Assembly (NCBI GenBank): GCA_011742915.1
Contig: JAAQTN010000041.1
Location: 1-48,651 of the forward strand
DNA length: 48,651 nt
Reading direction: 5' to 3'
DNA from: Billgrantia desiderata
GTDB taxonomy: Bacteria; Pseudomonadota; Gammaproteobacteria; Pseudomonadales; Halomonadaceae
The notes under the pieces are model-generated. The model was not told the DNA's origin. It saw only the letters and a list, made by a program, of their open reading frames with translations, and did not search any database. Position numbers and translations under genes: made by a program. Of the stretch, positions 28,992 through 37,424 are shown piece by piece (the first letter of the stretch is position 1; each line of letters begins with the position of its first letter).

Positions 28992-31461
28992 CGCCGGGCT
29001 CCTCACTCTCTGGATCGCTTTCCTTGTCTCCGTTCCCATCCTCGGGCTTGCCGCCGTTCTTGTCCTTGTCAGTGGTATTTTCGTGAGCGGAATTTTCATC
29101 ACTGGCAGCGCGTTTCTTCACTGCCCGATGGAAGGCCTCGAGCCGTTCGACCACCTTGCCGTTCAGGCTCTCAGCAGGATAGTGACCTTCATCGTCACGC
29201 TCGCCAGGGGACATGCCGGTGAGCAGTTCAAGCGCCTCGTCCAGCGTCTCGATGGCGTAGATATGGAAGTCGCCGGCAGCGACGGCGTTGCGCACCGTCT
29301 GCTTGAGCATCAATTGCTCCACGTTGGTGGCGGGCAGCAGTACGCCATGGCCCTTGACGCCGCCGCGTGCCTGGCAGATATCGAAAAATCCCTCGATCTT
29401 CTCGTTGACCCCGCCCACCGCCTGTACCCGCCCGTGCTGGTCGATGGAGCCGGTGACGGCAAAGCGCTGTTCGATACCCACCCGGGCGATGGCCGAGATC
29501 AACACGCACGCCTCGGCCACCGAGGCGCTGTCGCCCTCGATGCCGCCATAGGACTGCTCGAAGGCCAGGCTGGCCGATAGCGACAGCGGCGCATCCGGCG
29601 CATAGCGGCTGGCCAGGCAGCGCGACAGAATCATCACCGCCTTGGAATGAATGCGCCCGCCGAGCCGCGCCTCACGCTCGATGTCCACCACATGGCCGGG
29701 CCCGGGCCGCGCCGTGGCCGTGATCCGCGTGGGCTGGCCGAAGGCGTAGTCGCCCAGGCTCATCACCGAAAGCCCGTTGACCTGACCGATCACCGAGCCA
29801 TCGAGCTGGATCGCCACGGTGCCGCGGGCAATCGCCTCGTGGCTGCGCTCGTGAATGCGGCTGGCCCGCCACAGCTGCTGCTCCACCGCCTTCTCGACAT
29901 GGGCGCGGGCGATCACCTGGGCGTCGTCACGCTCGGCCCAGTGGTCGGCCTCTTCCAGCAGGTCGCTCAGGGCGCGATGGCGCGCGGTCAGCTTGGTCTG
30001 GTCGTCGGCCAGGCGGCTGGCGCGCTCGATCACCGCCGCCACGCCGCTGCGATCCAGCGGACGCAGGGCCGACTCCCGTGCCAGCGTGGCCACCATGCGG
30101 GCATAGAGCGGCTGGTTGTCAGGGTTGCGATCCAGCTCGTCTTCCAGGTCCGCCTGTACCTTGAACAGCTCCAGGAAATCGGGATCGTTCTCGCACAGCA
30201 GGTAATAGAACAGGCGCTCGCCGAGCAGCACCACCTTGAGATCCAGCGGCACCGGCTCGGGCTCGAGCGTGGTGGTGCTGATCAGCCCATAGGCCTGCTC
30301 CAGCGACTCGGTACGAATCTCGCCGGCGCGCAGCACGCGCTTCAGGGTTTCCCAGGCGCCGGCGTGCATCAGCAAGGCCCGCACGTCGAGCACCAGATAG
30401 CCGCCGTTGGCCCGGTGCAGGCCGCCGGCACGAATCAGCGAGTAATCCGTGACCAGCGTGCCGTTGTGCACGTGATGCTCGATGCGCCCCACCAGGTGCT
30501 GATGCGTGGGCAGATCGAGATACACCACGGGCGCGCCATCGCAGTGGGTGTTGTCGACGATCAGGTTGATGTGGAAGCGGCTGAAGATCGCCTCCGGCGG
30601 TATCTCCGGCTCCTCGGCCACGAACGCATCCACGTGCAGCACCATCGCATCGCGCAGCGCCGTCAGGTGGTTCAGGATGCCGTCGTGGTCGGCATAGAGC
30701 TCTTCCAGTTCGGCCAGCGGGGCGTCGATGGCGGTTTGCAGCATCTCCTGGTTCAGCGCCGTGATCTGCTCGCGCAGCTGCTTGGCCAGGCGCGGCATCT
30801 GGCGGATGGCCTGGGAAAGCTTCTTCTGCAGCACCTGAACCGTGCCTTCGATACGCTCGCGCTCGTCGCGCGGAAGCCGCTCGAACTCCTCCGGCGACAT
30901 CATCTTGTCCTTGGTGGCCGCCGGGGCAAAGGTGAAGCCGTTGGGGGTGGAGAGCAGCAGGATGTCGTGCTCGCGCGCCTCGCGACGCACGCCCTCTACG
31001 GCGTCCCGCTGGCGCTCGCCCATGGCCTGCTTCAGCTCGTGCAGGCGGTTCTGGTACTCGTCGCCCTCGAACACCGCGGGAATGGCGGTGCGCAGCTCCT
31101 CTACCAGTTGCTCGATGTCGGCGCGCAGTACGCGGCCCATGCCGGTCGGCAACAGCAGATGCAGCGGCTGGGAAGGCTCCTCGAAGTTGTAGCGGTAGGC
31201 GATATCCGGCGGGGTAGGCTCGTCGTGAGAGCGCTCGGCGAGAAAGCGCCCCACCAACTGGTGCTTGCCGTGGCCCGGGTGGCCCAGCACATACAGATTG
31301 AACCCTTCGCTGCGCATGGAGGTGCCGAAGTCCAGCGCGTCGCGGGCGCGGTCGTGGCCGCTCAGCATGTCCAGCGACTCCAGCTCGCTGGTCACCTCGA
31401 AATCGAAGGCATCCTCGGGGCAGGCGCGATAGATCTGCGTGACGTTCAGAGGGTGGGGCAC
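28981..31461 (-). CDS. Lon-family ATP-dependent protease (AAA plus S16 peptidase)
   Basis: The product is 826 residues from GTG 31461, preceded by GGAGAAAA. It lacks the Lon N-terminal substrate domain. The P-loop reads GHPGHGKH, keeping Gly-Lys but with His in place of Ser/Thr. A helical coiled-coil insert (about residues 170-270) separates parts of the ATPase module. The C-terminal Lon protease domain has the catalytic serine in GIEGDSASVAEA and the lysine in VGGVNEKIEGFF. It belongs to the Lon-related proteases seen in Pseudomonas besides true Lon. The tail is rich in Lys, Asp and Glu. Targets are unknown. It is divergent from the isomerase gene. Confidence 0.88.
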   Translation of the reverse strand: MPHPLNVTQIYRACPEDAFDFEVTSELESLDMLSGHDRARDALDFGTSMRSEGFNLYVLGHPGHGKHQLVGRFLAERSHDEPTPPDIAYRYNFEEPSQPLHLLLPTGMGRVLRADIEQLVEELRTAIPAVFEGDEYQNRLHELKQAMGERQRDAVEGVRREAREHDILLLSTPNGFTFAPAATKDKMMSPEEFERLPRDERERIEGTVQVLQKKLSQAIRQMPRLAKQLREQITALNQEMLQTAIDAPLAELEELYADHDGILNHLTALRDAMVLHVDAFVAEEPEIPPEAIFSRFHINLIVDNTHCDGAPVVYLDLPTHQHLVGRIEHHVHNGTLVTDYSLIRAGGLHRANGGYLVLDVRALLMHAGAWETLKRVLRAGEIRTESLEQAYGLISTTTLEPEPVPLDLKVVLLGERLFYYLLCENDPDFLELFKVQADLEDELDRNPDNQPLYARMVATLARESALRPLDRSGVAAVIERASRLADDQTKLTARHRALSDLLEEADHWAERDDAQVIARAHVEKAVEQQLWRASRIHERSHEAIARGTVAIQLDGSVIGQVNGLSVMSLGDYAFGQPTRITATARPGPGHVVDIEREARLGGRIHSKAVMILSRCLASRYAPDAPLSLSASLAFEQSYGGIEGDSASVAEACVLISAIARVGIEQRFAVTGSIDQHGRVQAVGGVNEKIEGFFDICQARGGVKGHGVLLPATNVEQLMLKQTVRNAVAAGDFHIYAIETLDEALELLTGMSPGERDDEGHYPAESLNGKVVERLEAFHRAVKKRAASDENSAHENTTDKDKNGGKPEDGNGDKESDPESEEPGDEH

Positions 31462-31617
31462 CGGATTTTCTCCTTTCCTAATACACTTCAGTATGGAGGA
31501 GCTGAACGGAAAGTGCATGACCCGGGTCAAGTACTGACGGAGCAGGGGTGACGAGCGAAAGGAGCTTGCACTCAGGCGCCAGTCAGCCGAGGCTGTAACG
31601 AAACACGAGGAACCGCC

Positions 31618-32223
31618 ATGACGTTCACCTTCTGGTTCGAATTTGCCAGCACCTACTCCTATCCGGCTGCGATGAAGCTCGAGCATCTGGCGGCCGAGCG
31701 CGACATCGAGGTGCACTGGCAGCCGTTCCTGCTGGGGCCGATCTTCCAGGCCCAAGGCTGGAACGACACCCCCTTCAAGCTGTTTCCGGCCAAGGGGCGC
31801 TACATGTGGCGCGACATCGAACGCCTGTGCGAGCGCGACGGCATCCGCTTCCACCGGCCCTCGCAGTTTCCGCGCAGCGGCCTGCTAGCGGCACGCATCG
31901 TCAACTGGCATGCCCAGGAGCCCTGGGTACCGGCTTTCGTGCGCAGCGTGTACCGCGCCAACTTCGAGCACGACCAGGACATCGCCGATCCCGCAGTCAT
32001 CGCCAACTGCCTGGCCGAGGTCAATCTCGATGCCGAGGTACTGCTGAAGCAGAGCCAGCGGCCCGAGGTCAAGGAATCGCTGCGCAAGGCCACCGAACGG
32101 GCCCAGGAGCTGGGTATCTTCGGTGCGCCCTTCTTCATGGCCGGCGACGAGCCCTTCTGGGGCTACGACCGCATGGAACAGGCGCTCGACTGGTACGAAG
32201 CGCGCATGGATGACGAAGAGTGA
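31618..32223 (+). CDS. DsbA-fold 2-hydroxychromene-2-carboxylate isomerase family protein
   Basis: The product is 201 residues of the kappa-class GST/HCCA isomerase group. It opens TFTFWFEFASTYSYPAA, with the Ser/Tyr-containing start typical of HCCA isomerases in place of a CxxC, and includes FPRSGLLAARI and GIFGAPFFMAGDEPFWGYDR. Founding members use glutathione in naphthalene degradation, but no degradation genes are nearby, so the substrate here is unknown. AGGAA precedes ATG 31618. A long hairpin follows its stop codon. Confidence 0.85.
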   Translation: MTFTFWFEFASTYSYPAAMKLEHLAAERDIEVHWQPFLLGPIFQAQGWNDTPFKLFPAKGRYMWRDIERLCERDGIRFHRPSQFPRSGLLAARIVNWHAQEPWVPAFVRSVYRANFEHDQDIADPAVIANCLAEVNLDAEVLLKQSQRPEVKESLRKATERAQELGIFGAPFFMAGDEPFWGYDRMEQALDWYEARMDDEE

Positions 32224-32239
32224 ACCCATTGTCCAATCG

Positions 32240-32270
32240 ATCCACACTGCCGTAGCGCGGCAGTGTGGAT
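32240..32270. terminator. Long hairpin after the isomerase gene
   Basis: A perfect 13-base stem (32240-32252 with 32258-32270) has a five-base loop and is not followed by a T-run. It may be a weak terminator or a transcript-end stabiliser. Confidence 0.55.
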
Positions 32271-32288
32271 CCCCTTAGGGATTAAGCC

Positions 32289-33026
32289 ATGAACGCCAGT
32301 AAGATCTTGCAGCAACTCATGCAGCAAGCCGGTGGCCAGAGCGGTAACAAAAGCAGTGGCGGTGTGGATGTCAAAGGCATGCTCGAAGGCCTGTCGCGTC
32401 AGTTGAGCGGCGGTTCGTCGGGTCAGGCTTCCAGCGCCGGCAGCGGGTTGAACGTGGACATGAAGAGTCTTCTGGGCGGCGGCGCCCTGGGGCTGCTGGT
32501 GGGTTCGAAGCGGGGCCGCAAGCTCGGCGGCAAGGCGCTCAAGTACGGCGCCGTTGCCGCGGTGGGGATGCTGGCTTGGAAAGCCTGGCAGAACTCGCAA
32601 GGAACAAAGGAAGCGGCTGGCCAGTCGGCGGCTGCTGAAGGCGAGCCAGTCGAAGCGCTTCATGGCGAGTACCAGGAGCGTCGCAGCCTCGAGCTGCTTC
32701 AGGCCATGATCATGGCCGCGCGCGCCGACGGCCATATCGACGCCCAGGAGCGCGAACTCCTTGCCCAGCAGATCGATGCGCTAGGTGCCGACGACGAGCT
32801 CCATCGCTGGGTCGAGCGCCAGCTCACTGCCCCGCTGGATGCCGAGGCGCTGGCGCGCCAGGCCGACTCGCCCCAAGCCGCGCGCGAGATGTATCTCATC
32901 AGCGTAGCGGTGGTCGACGAACAGAACTCCATGGAACGCGCCTGGCTCGATCAACTGGCCACTGCGCTGAAGCTCCAGCCTGAGTTGACCGCAGAGCTGG
33001 AGCGTCAGGCACGGCAGGCCGGTTGA
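32289..33026 (+). CDS. TerB-like DUF533 protein
   Basis: The product is 245 residues. A low-complexity Gly/Ser/Gln-rich N-terminus (about 1-60) leads to a glycine-rich hydrophobic segment (LLGGGALGLLVGSKRGRKLGG) and a helix near 92-100, then a C-terminal helical TerB-like domain (about 135-240) with IMAARADGHIDAQERELL, the acidic metal-binding motif of the fold. This matches YebE/DUF533 proteins, whose role is unknown and which may be envelope-stress linked. It converges on the tus-like gene with an 18-base gap. Confidence 0.88.
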   Translation: MNASKILQQLMQQAGGQSGNKSSGGVDVKGMLEGLSRQLSGGSSGQASSAGSGLNVDMKSLLGGGALGLLVGSKRGRKLGGKALKYGAVAAVGMLAWKAWQNSQGTKEAAGQSAAAEGEPVEALHGEYQERRSLELLQAMIMAARADGHIDAQERELLAQQIDALGADDELHRWVERQLTAPLDAEALARQADSPQAAREMYLISVAVVDEQNSMERAWLDQLATALKLQPELTAELERQARQAG

Positions 33027-33044
33027 AGCGGGTCGGGCGGTGCT

Positions 33045-33914
33045 TCAGCGATAGCGGTAGATGCGCAGGCTGGGTAGGTAGGGCGTGTCTTCCAGCTTCT
33101 CGTCGCTGCGCCGGGCCCGGGTTCGGCTTTGGGGCGGCGCGGTCGGCGGCAGGTTGTGGTCGGGCAGCCGGCCGCGCGGGGCAGGCAGGAACAGCGGCAG
33201 CGCCACGTTCATGGCGCGGCGGGTGCGGCCGTCTTCCAACGGCTCGCAGTAGAACAGGTTGGCGCGCATCAGCGGTGCCTGGCTCTGCACCTGCGCCAAC
33301 GGCTCGGCCGAGGGCAGGGCGGCCAGTTTGCGCAGCTGAATGCGCACGTGGGGGGCATCGGTATCCAGTGCCAGCAGTTTCTTCTCCACCTCGCGCACCG
33401 TCAGCCGCTTGATCGAGCGACCGCTCGAGTACCACGCCAGGCGCACCCGGGCCACCGGCGCTTCGGCGATGGGTATTGCCCGCCAGCACTGCTTCAAGTG
33501 CAGCCGGGCCAGGCCGCTGCCGCGCAGGTGGTCGTGCAGCTCGGGGTGGCGGAACGGCAGCACCGCCTTGGCCTCGGCCAGCAGCGGCGGGTGATGGTCG
33601 CGAATATGCGCAAGCCGGGCGGCAAAATCTGCCTTGGCGGCGTTGACCTCGGTCGCTGCGGCCATCAGGGCATCGTCGGCGGCCACCAGCCCCACATGGC
33701 TGCGTGTGGCGCGGCCGTCCTGACCATCGGCGTACCAGAAATCGAGCAGGGCGCGGCGTAGCCACTCGGTGCTGGCCTCGGCCTGAAAGGCCCAGGCCTC
33801 GGCAGGTGAGGCGGCATAGAGGTCGAGCAACGCCTCGCTGCGCTCGATCAGCCTGTCGAAGGCGAGCTCCAGCTCGGCCAGCAGCCGATAGGTCGGCGCC
33901 GGGGCGAGCGTCAC
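33045..33914 (-). CDS. tus: Tus-like DNA replication terminus site-binding protein
   Basis: The product is 289 residues from GTG 33914, which overlaps the yacG stop codon (GTGA). It resembles E. coli Tus in layout: an N-terminal helical bundle, a central basic segment [21 protein letters not shown] corresponding to the Tus block with FGWANKHIIKNLHRDEV, and a C-terminus PSLRIYRYR corresponding to Tus PRLHLYV. Tus binds Ter sites and stops replication forks from one side. Chromosomal Tus homologues outside enterics are less studied. Similarity was judged by eye, so the family is likely but the activity is unproven. No Ter-like site was recognised close by. Confidence 0.75.
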   Translation of the reverse strand: MTLAPAPTYRLLAELELAFDRLIERSEALLDLYAASPAEAWAFQAEASTEWLRRALLDFWYADGQDGRATRSHVGLVAADDALMAAATEVNAAKADFAARLAHIRDHHPPLLAEAKAVLPFRHPELHDHLRGSGLARLHLKQCWRAIPIAEAPVARVRLAWYSSGRSIKRLTVREVEKKLLALDTDAPHVRIQLRKLAALPSAEPLAQVQSQAPLMRANLFYCEPLEDGRTRRAMNVALPLFLPAPRGRLPDHNLPPTAPPQSRTRARRSDEKLEDTPYLPSLRIYRYR

Positions 33915-34138
33915 CGCTCGTCGCCTCGCTCGGCGCGGGCCAGCCACTCGTCGATATTGCTCTCGTCGAGCGCCGGCTCGCCGGCAATACGGTGCGACTC
34001 ATCGGCCCAGGCACCCAGGTCGATCAGCTTGCAGCGCTCGCTGCAGAAGGGGCGGTAGGGGTTGCTCTCGCGCCACTCCACCTTCTTTCGGCATTGCGGG
34101 CAGGCGACGGTCAAGGGGCGTTGGTTGTGTTGGCTCAT
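33911..34138 (-). CDS. yacG: DNA gyrase inhibitor YacG
   Basis: The product is 75 residues with the YacG zinc knuckle: [12 protein letters not shown] and [14 protein letters not shown] give a C-x2-C-x15-C-x3-C site, followed by an acidic tail. YacG binds GyrB and inhibits gyrase in E. coli. Its usual neighbours are coaE and the pil genes, as here, but a RelBE-like pair now separates it from coaE. ATG 34138 is preferred; ATG 34168 is in frame, and neither has a clear ribosome site. The stop codon overlaps the tus start. Confidence 0.92.
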   Translation of the reverse strand: MSQHNQRPLTVACPQCRKKVEWRESNPYRPFCSERCKLIDLGAWADESHRIAGEPALDESNIDEWLARAERGDER

Positions 34139-34211
34139 GAATCCGAAACGGTTGCTGGCTTTGCGCATAGTCTAGCCAGCGGTGAGAGGTAAAGGCCAGC
34201 AGGCGTGTTGA

Positions 34212-34496
34212 TCAGTGGCGTTGCTTGGCCTTGAGATAAACGTCGTTGCGCTCTCGTTTACCTACTGCAATGACAAGAACGACGAGCTCATTGCCTCGCA
34301 CCTCATAGACAAGGCGAAAGCCTGCGCTACGGAGCTTGATCTTGTAGCGATTCTTACTACCGGAGAGTTGAGCAGCCGGTCGGATAGGATCATCGACAAT
34401 GGCCGCTAGCTTCTTCTTGAACTGAGAGCGCACGCCGTCATCGAGTTTGCGCCACTCCTTCAGAGCCTCTTCCCGAAAGCGAAGCTCAAAGCTCAT
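34212..34496 (-). CDS. RelE/ParE-family toxin
   Basis: The product is 94 residues of RelE-like fold: LRFREEALKEWRKLD, GSKNRYKIKLRSAGFRLVY and the VLVIAVGKRERNDVY strand are typical of RelE mRNA interferases that cut mRNA on the ribosome. Basic residues expected for catalysis (Lys/Arg in KNRYKIKL and GFRLVY, Arg in KRERNDVY) are present. The start overlaps the end of the antitoxin gene by 11 bases, the usual antitoxin-first arrangement. The pair sits between coaE and yacG. Confidence 0.9.
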   Translation of the reverse strand: MSFELRFREEALKEWRKLDDGVRSQFKKKLAAIVDDPIRPAAQLSGSKNRYKIKLRSAGFRLVYEVRGNELVVLVIAVGKRERNDVYLKAKQRH

Positions 34497-34734
34497 CCAG
34501 GGTTACCGTGATCTCAGCCTGAGAGCTTCGTTCATCGGCGATCCGGTTCAACTCGGCATCTTCCAGCTTCTCCAGCAATTCTTCATAAGCGGCCGCCGGG
34601 ATGCAGTAGAAGGCGGGCTCGTTCCGGTTCAGAACGGCGACAGGAAAGCCCTCACCTGCGGCAACGGTAGCCATCGGGTTCTTTTTCAGCTCGGAGATAC
34701 TGGCTGTGGTGTTGGCAAGGATTGTGTGTGGCAT
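34486..34734 (-). CDS. Phd/YefM-type antitoxin
   Basis: The product is 82 residues. The start PHTILANTTASISELKKNP and VLNRNEPAFYCIPAAAYEELL follow the Phd/YefM DNA-binding fold; the acidic C-terminus (RSSQAEITVTLDEL) would bind the toxin. ATG 34734 has a strong AGGAGG ribosome site five bases upstream, so the earlier in-frame start at 34764 is rejected. It probably represses its own promoter through the inverted repeat at 34757-34776. Confidence 0.9.
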   Translation of the reverse strand: MPHTILANTTASISELKKNPMATVAAGEGFPVAVLNRNEPAFYCIPAAAYEELLEKLEDAELNRIADERSSQAEITVTLDEL

Positions 34735-34756
34735 GGTAGCCTCCTGATTGCCTCTC

Positions 34757-34776
34757 AAGACCATTTTATAGGTCTT
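34757..34776 (-). promoter_or_regulatory. Operator/promoter of the RelBE-like pair
   Basis: AAGACC and GGTCTT form an inverted repeat with an eight-base spacer; the spacer holds a TATAAAAT -10 box read on the minus strand, about 30 bases before the antitoxin start. Placement of the repeat around the -10 box fits autorepression. Confidence 0.55.
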
Positions 34777-34788
34777 TTAACAGGGCTT

Positions 34789-35391
34789 TCAAGAGGTCGT
34801 TAGCAGTCGATAGCGTCGGTCCAGTTCGGCCACCTGGGCGGCAAGGTCTGCTTCGCTACCGGTATTGTCGATCACATCGTCGGCGCGGGCCAGGCGTTCG
34901 CTGCGCGGCATCTGGGCCGCCACGATGGCGCGGGCCTGGGCGTCGTCGACATCGTCGCGGGCGGCGGTGCGGGCGATTTGCAGGCTTTCCGGCACGTCGA
35001 TCACCAGGCAGCGGTCGGCCATCTCGCTCTGGCCCGATTCGAACAGCAGCGGCGAGACCAGCAGCACGTAGGGTGCGCCCTCGGCCTGCAGCCGCTCGAG
35101 GTGCGCGACGATACGCTGCCGAATGCGCGGGTGGGTCACCGACTCCAGCCAGCGGCGCTCGCTTTCGTCGGCGAACACGATCTCGCGCAGGGCGCGGCGG
35201 TTCAAGCCCCCGTCGGGCTGCAACACCCGCTCACCGTAGCGCTCGGCAATCTCGGCCAGCGCCGGCTCGCCGGGCTCCACCACCTCGCGGGCCACGTCGT
35301 CGGCATCCACCCACGGCACGCCCAGCGCCGCGAAGGCGCGTGCCACAGTACTCTTGCCGGAGGCGATACCGCCCGTCACGCCAACGATCAT
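34789..35391 (-). CDS. coaE: Dephospho-CoA kinase
   Basis: The product is 200 residues. The P-loop GGIASGKST is at about residues 7-15, followed by WVDADDVAREVV and the LLFESG block of the CoA-binding region. CoaE catalyses the last step of coenzyme A synthesis and is generally essential. Its start codon overlaps the stop codon of the upstream VapC toxin by four bases (ATGA), so its translation is probably coupled to that of the toxin. No separate promoter is obvious. Confidence 0.96.
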   Translation of the reverse strand: MIVGVTGGIASGKSTVARAFAALGVPWVDADDVAREVVEPGEPALAEIAERYGERVLQPDGGLNRRALREIVFADESERRWLESVTHPRIRQRIVAHLERLQAEGAPYVLLVSPLLFESGQSEMADRCLVIDVPESLQIARTAARDDVDDAQARAIVAAQMPRSERLARADDVIDNTGSEADLAAQVAELDRRYRLLTTS

Positions 35392-35804
35392 GAAGGCTCA
35401 CCTGAATTGACCCAATCTTCCAAGCGAAGGCCTGGTACGCGATTGAATTCACGACGGTTATTGGTAACGAGTATCAACCCCCGAGATCGAGCATGACCCG
35501 CAATCATCTGATCATAAGGACCAATAGGTGTTCCGCTTTTTGCCAACTCTGCTCTTAGCTGCCCACTGTGGGCTGCTGCTTCACAGTCATAGCTCAAAAC
35601 GTCGAGGCGAGCAGCAAAGCCTTCAACTACCTCAAGATTTTTTTCCGGGGCGGCGGATTTCTCAGCTCCATAGATCAGTTCCATCAAGGTAACCGTACTG
35701 ATACACATCTGGAGGTGATGCTTTCTGAAAGCCTCCCGTACATGACCAGGGCGATTCTTTATCGTAAAAATGCAGATGTTCGTATCAAGCATGTACTTGA
35801 GCAC
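35388..35804 (-). CDS. vapC: VapC-type PIN-domain toxin
   Basis: The product is 138 residues with a PIN domain. Acidic residues for the metal site are visible: Asp in YMLDTNICIF, Glu in TLMELIYGAEKS, Asp in IGPYDQMIAGHAR and the NNRREF segment near the end. VapC toxins are site-specific RNases, often cutting initiator tRNA. The gene starts one base after the vapB end and overlaps coaE by four bases. Composition is less GC-rich than coaE and pilD, suggesting acquisition. Confidence 0.93.
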   Translation of the reverse strand: MLKYMLDTNICIFTIKNRPGHVREAFRKHHLQMCISTVTLMELIYGAEKSAAPEKNLEVVEGFAARLDVLSYDCEAAAHSGQLRAELAKSGTPIGPYDQMIAGHARSRGLILVTNNRREFNRVPGLRLEDWVNSGEPS

Positions 35805-36035
35805 TCAGAATTCCTCGCGATTCTGGTCGGCGGGTTGCCCACGCTCAGTCATGTAATCGCTTGAAACCTTTGGGCCATCAAACCAGCTGTCCCAGGATTC
35901 CCCGGCAGGTGTGATGATTCGCGTACGACCTATGGCAATGACATCCACTCTCTTGACGTCATCCGGGAGGGCGACGGCTTTGGGAAGTCGTATCGCTTGG
36001 CTTCGGTTGCTTTTGAATACGGCGGCCTGCTCCAT
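35805..36035 (-). CDS. vapB: VapB-type antitoxin (AbrB fold)
   Basis: The product is 76 residues. The N-terminus AAVFKSNRSQAIRLPKAVALP is the swapped-hairpin AbrB/SpoVT DNA-binding fold of VapB; the C-terminal half with SWDSWFDGPKVSSDYM is the toxin-binding arm common in this group. It directly precedes vapC. Inverted repeats upstream at 36064-36086 are its likely operator. Confidence 0.92.
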   Translation of the reverse strand: MEQAAVFKSNRSQAIRLPKAVALPDDVKRVDVIAIGRTRIITPAGESWDSWFDGPKVSSDYMTERGQPADQNREEF

Positions 36036-36063
36036 GATCCGTGCTCCTTATCCGTGTTTCTGG

Positions 36064-36125
36064 GGGATATATCTTGCGTATATCCCGAGCATAACCCGCC
36101 ATGTTGGATATGGCAAAGGGATATA
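36064..36125 (-). promoter_or_regulatory. Repeated GGGATATA operator upstream of vapBC
   Basis: GGGATATA (36064-36071) and TATATCCC (36079-36086) form a perfect inverted repeat with a seven-base spacer, 28 bases before vapB. A third copy, GGGATATA, is at 36118-36125 just past the pilD stop. The set fits binding of the VapBC complex for autorepression. Confidence 0.6.
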
Positions 36126-36128
36126 CGG

Positions 36129-36980
36129 CTAGGGCAGGAATAGGCGCCCATAGCTGGCCATCAGCGGCTCGCCGACCAGCAGCGCGATCATGCCGGCGCT
36201 GGCCAGGTAAGGGCCGAAGGGCATCGGTGCGCCGCGCAGACGGGGCAGAGCGAGCTGCAGCGCAATGCCGACGATGGCGCCCACACCGGCGGAAAGGATC
36301 AATACCATGGGCAGGTACTGCCAGCCCAGCCAGGCGCCCAGGGCCGCCAGCAGCTTGAAGTCGCCGTAGCCCATGCCCTCCTTGCCGGTTACCAGCTTGA
36401 ACAGCCAGTACACACTCCACAAAGCAAGATAGCCCGCCATGGCGCCTATCACCGCGCTGGGCAGCATCAGCGGCTGAAACAGCAGCTGATAGAGCAGGCC
36501 TGCCCACAGCAGCGGCAGAGTCATGGCATCGGGCAGCAACTGGGTGCGCAGGTCGATCACCGCCAGGGCCAGCAGTGCCAGGCAGGCGCCGTACACGAAC
36601 AGGCCCTGCCAACTGGCGCCGTATAGTGCCACCACCGCCAGCGCCAGGCCGGCGCCGGCCAGTTCCACCAGCGGATACTGCGGGCTGATACGTGCCTCGC
36701 AGGCGGCACAGCGGCCGCGCCGCTTGATCCAGCCGAGTACCGGCAGGTTGTCATGCCAGGCGATAGGTGTCTCGCACTGAGGACAGATCGAGCGCGGCAC
36801 CAGCAAATTGAAGCGGGGCGACTGCTCTTCGGGTAGCTCCAGTGCCTCGCGAGCCTCGGACCGCCAGCCCAGCATCAGCATGACCGGCAAGCGCACGATC
36901 ACCACGTTGAGAAAGCTGCCCAGGCACAGGCCCAGAAGGGCCGCCAGCGGCAATAGAATGGTGGGGGAAAGGTCAAGCAA
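36129..36980 (-). CDS. pilD: Type IV prepilin peptidase/N-methyltransferase
   Basis: The product is 283 residues with several membrane helices. The cytoplasmic loop has two CxxC pairs (ICPQCETP and GRCAACEA). The aspartyl-protease residues lie in VIDLRTQLLPD and GYGDFKLLAALG. PilD removes the leader of pilins and methylates the new N-terminal Phe, so it should process PilA encoded 5 kb away. The start is TTG 36980 with AAGGA seven bases upstream; no ATG or GTG is suitable. mntA-hepT separate it from pilC, and vapBC from coaE. Confidence 0.95.
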   Translation of the reverse strand: MLDLSPTILLPLAALLGLCLGSFLNVVIVRLPVMLMLGWRSEAREALELPEEQSPRFNLLVPRSICPQCETPIAWHDNLPVLGWIKRRGRCAACEARISPQYPLVELAGAGLALAVVALYGASWQGLFVYGACLALLALAVIDLRTQLLPDAMTLPLLWAGLLYQLLFQPLMLPSAVIGAMAGYLALWSVYWLFKLVTGKEGMGYGDFKLLAALGAWLGWQYLPMVLILSAGVGAIVGIALQLALPRLRGAPMPFGPYLASAGMIALLVGEPLMASYGRLFLP

Positions 36981-36998
36981 GAAGGAGTCCTTGTCTCG

Positions 36999-37424
36999 TC
37001 AAGATTCGAGCGCTTGGATTGCCTGCCTCGCAAAGGCAATTAAGGGGCGGTAATAACCGGCTTCAATGACTTCGGCCACGATTCGGTCATCAACCTCCAA
37101 ATAGTCATGCACCAAGGCATTGCGCAGACCAACCACTTTGCGCCACGGGACTTCATGGCTGATCAAGCCTTGCTCGATAAGCGCCTCGAAGGCGCCGAGA
37201 GCATTCTGGCTCACTGTGCCTGTCTCCCGTTTGGCCCAATGCTTGGCAACGCCAATGCAGCCTTCAATCAAAACCTGCAACGTACGCTCTGCGGCGTGTC
37301 GTTCCAGACGCGACCAAGGGCGCTCCTTGACGATCCGTTCAAGTGTGGCGATATCCGTCTCGCATTCCGCGACATGCTGTCGAAGTGCGACCAAATAAGC
37401 GATGCCTGGGCTCGAATCAGCCAT
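36999..37424 (-). CDS. hepT: HepT-like HEPN toxin
   Basis: The product is 141 residues, all helical, with the HEPN RNase motif Rx4HxY in LRNALVHDYLEV. HepT is an RNase inactivated by AMP addition from the partner nucleotidyltransferase MntA. The gene overlaps the end of mntA by eight bases and stops 18 bases before pilD. The tyrosine in the motif, the AMPylation target in studied systems, is kept. Confidence 0.9.
   Translation of the reverse strand: MADSSPGIAYLVALRQHVAECETDIATLERIVKERPWSRLERHAAERTLQVLIEGCIGVAKHWAKRETGTVSQNALGAFEALIEQGLISHEVPWRKVVGLRNALVHDYLEVDDRIVAEVIEAGYYRPLIAFARQAIQALES

Noticed and set aside
29647..31551. A 634-codon plus-strand open frame opposite the Lon-family gene
   Set aside because: It mirrors the codon pattern of the protease gene and has no family resemblance; the protease has intact catalytic motifs.
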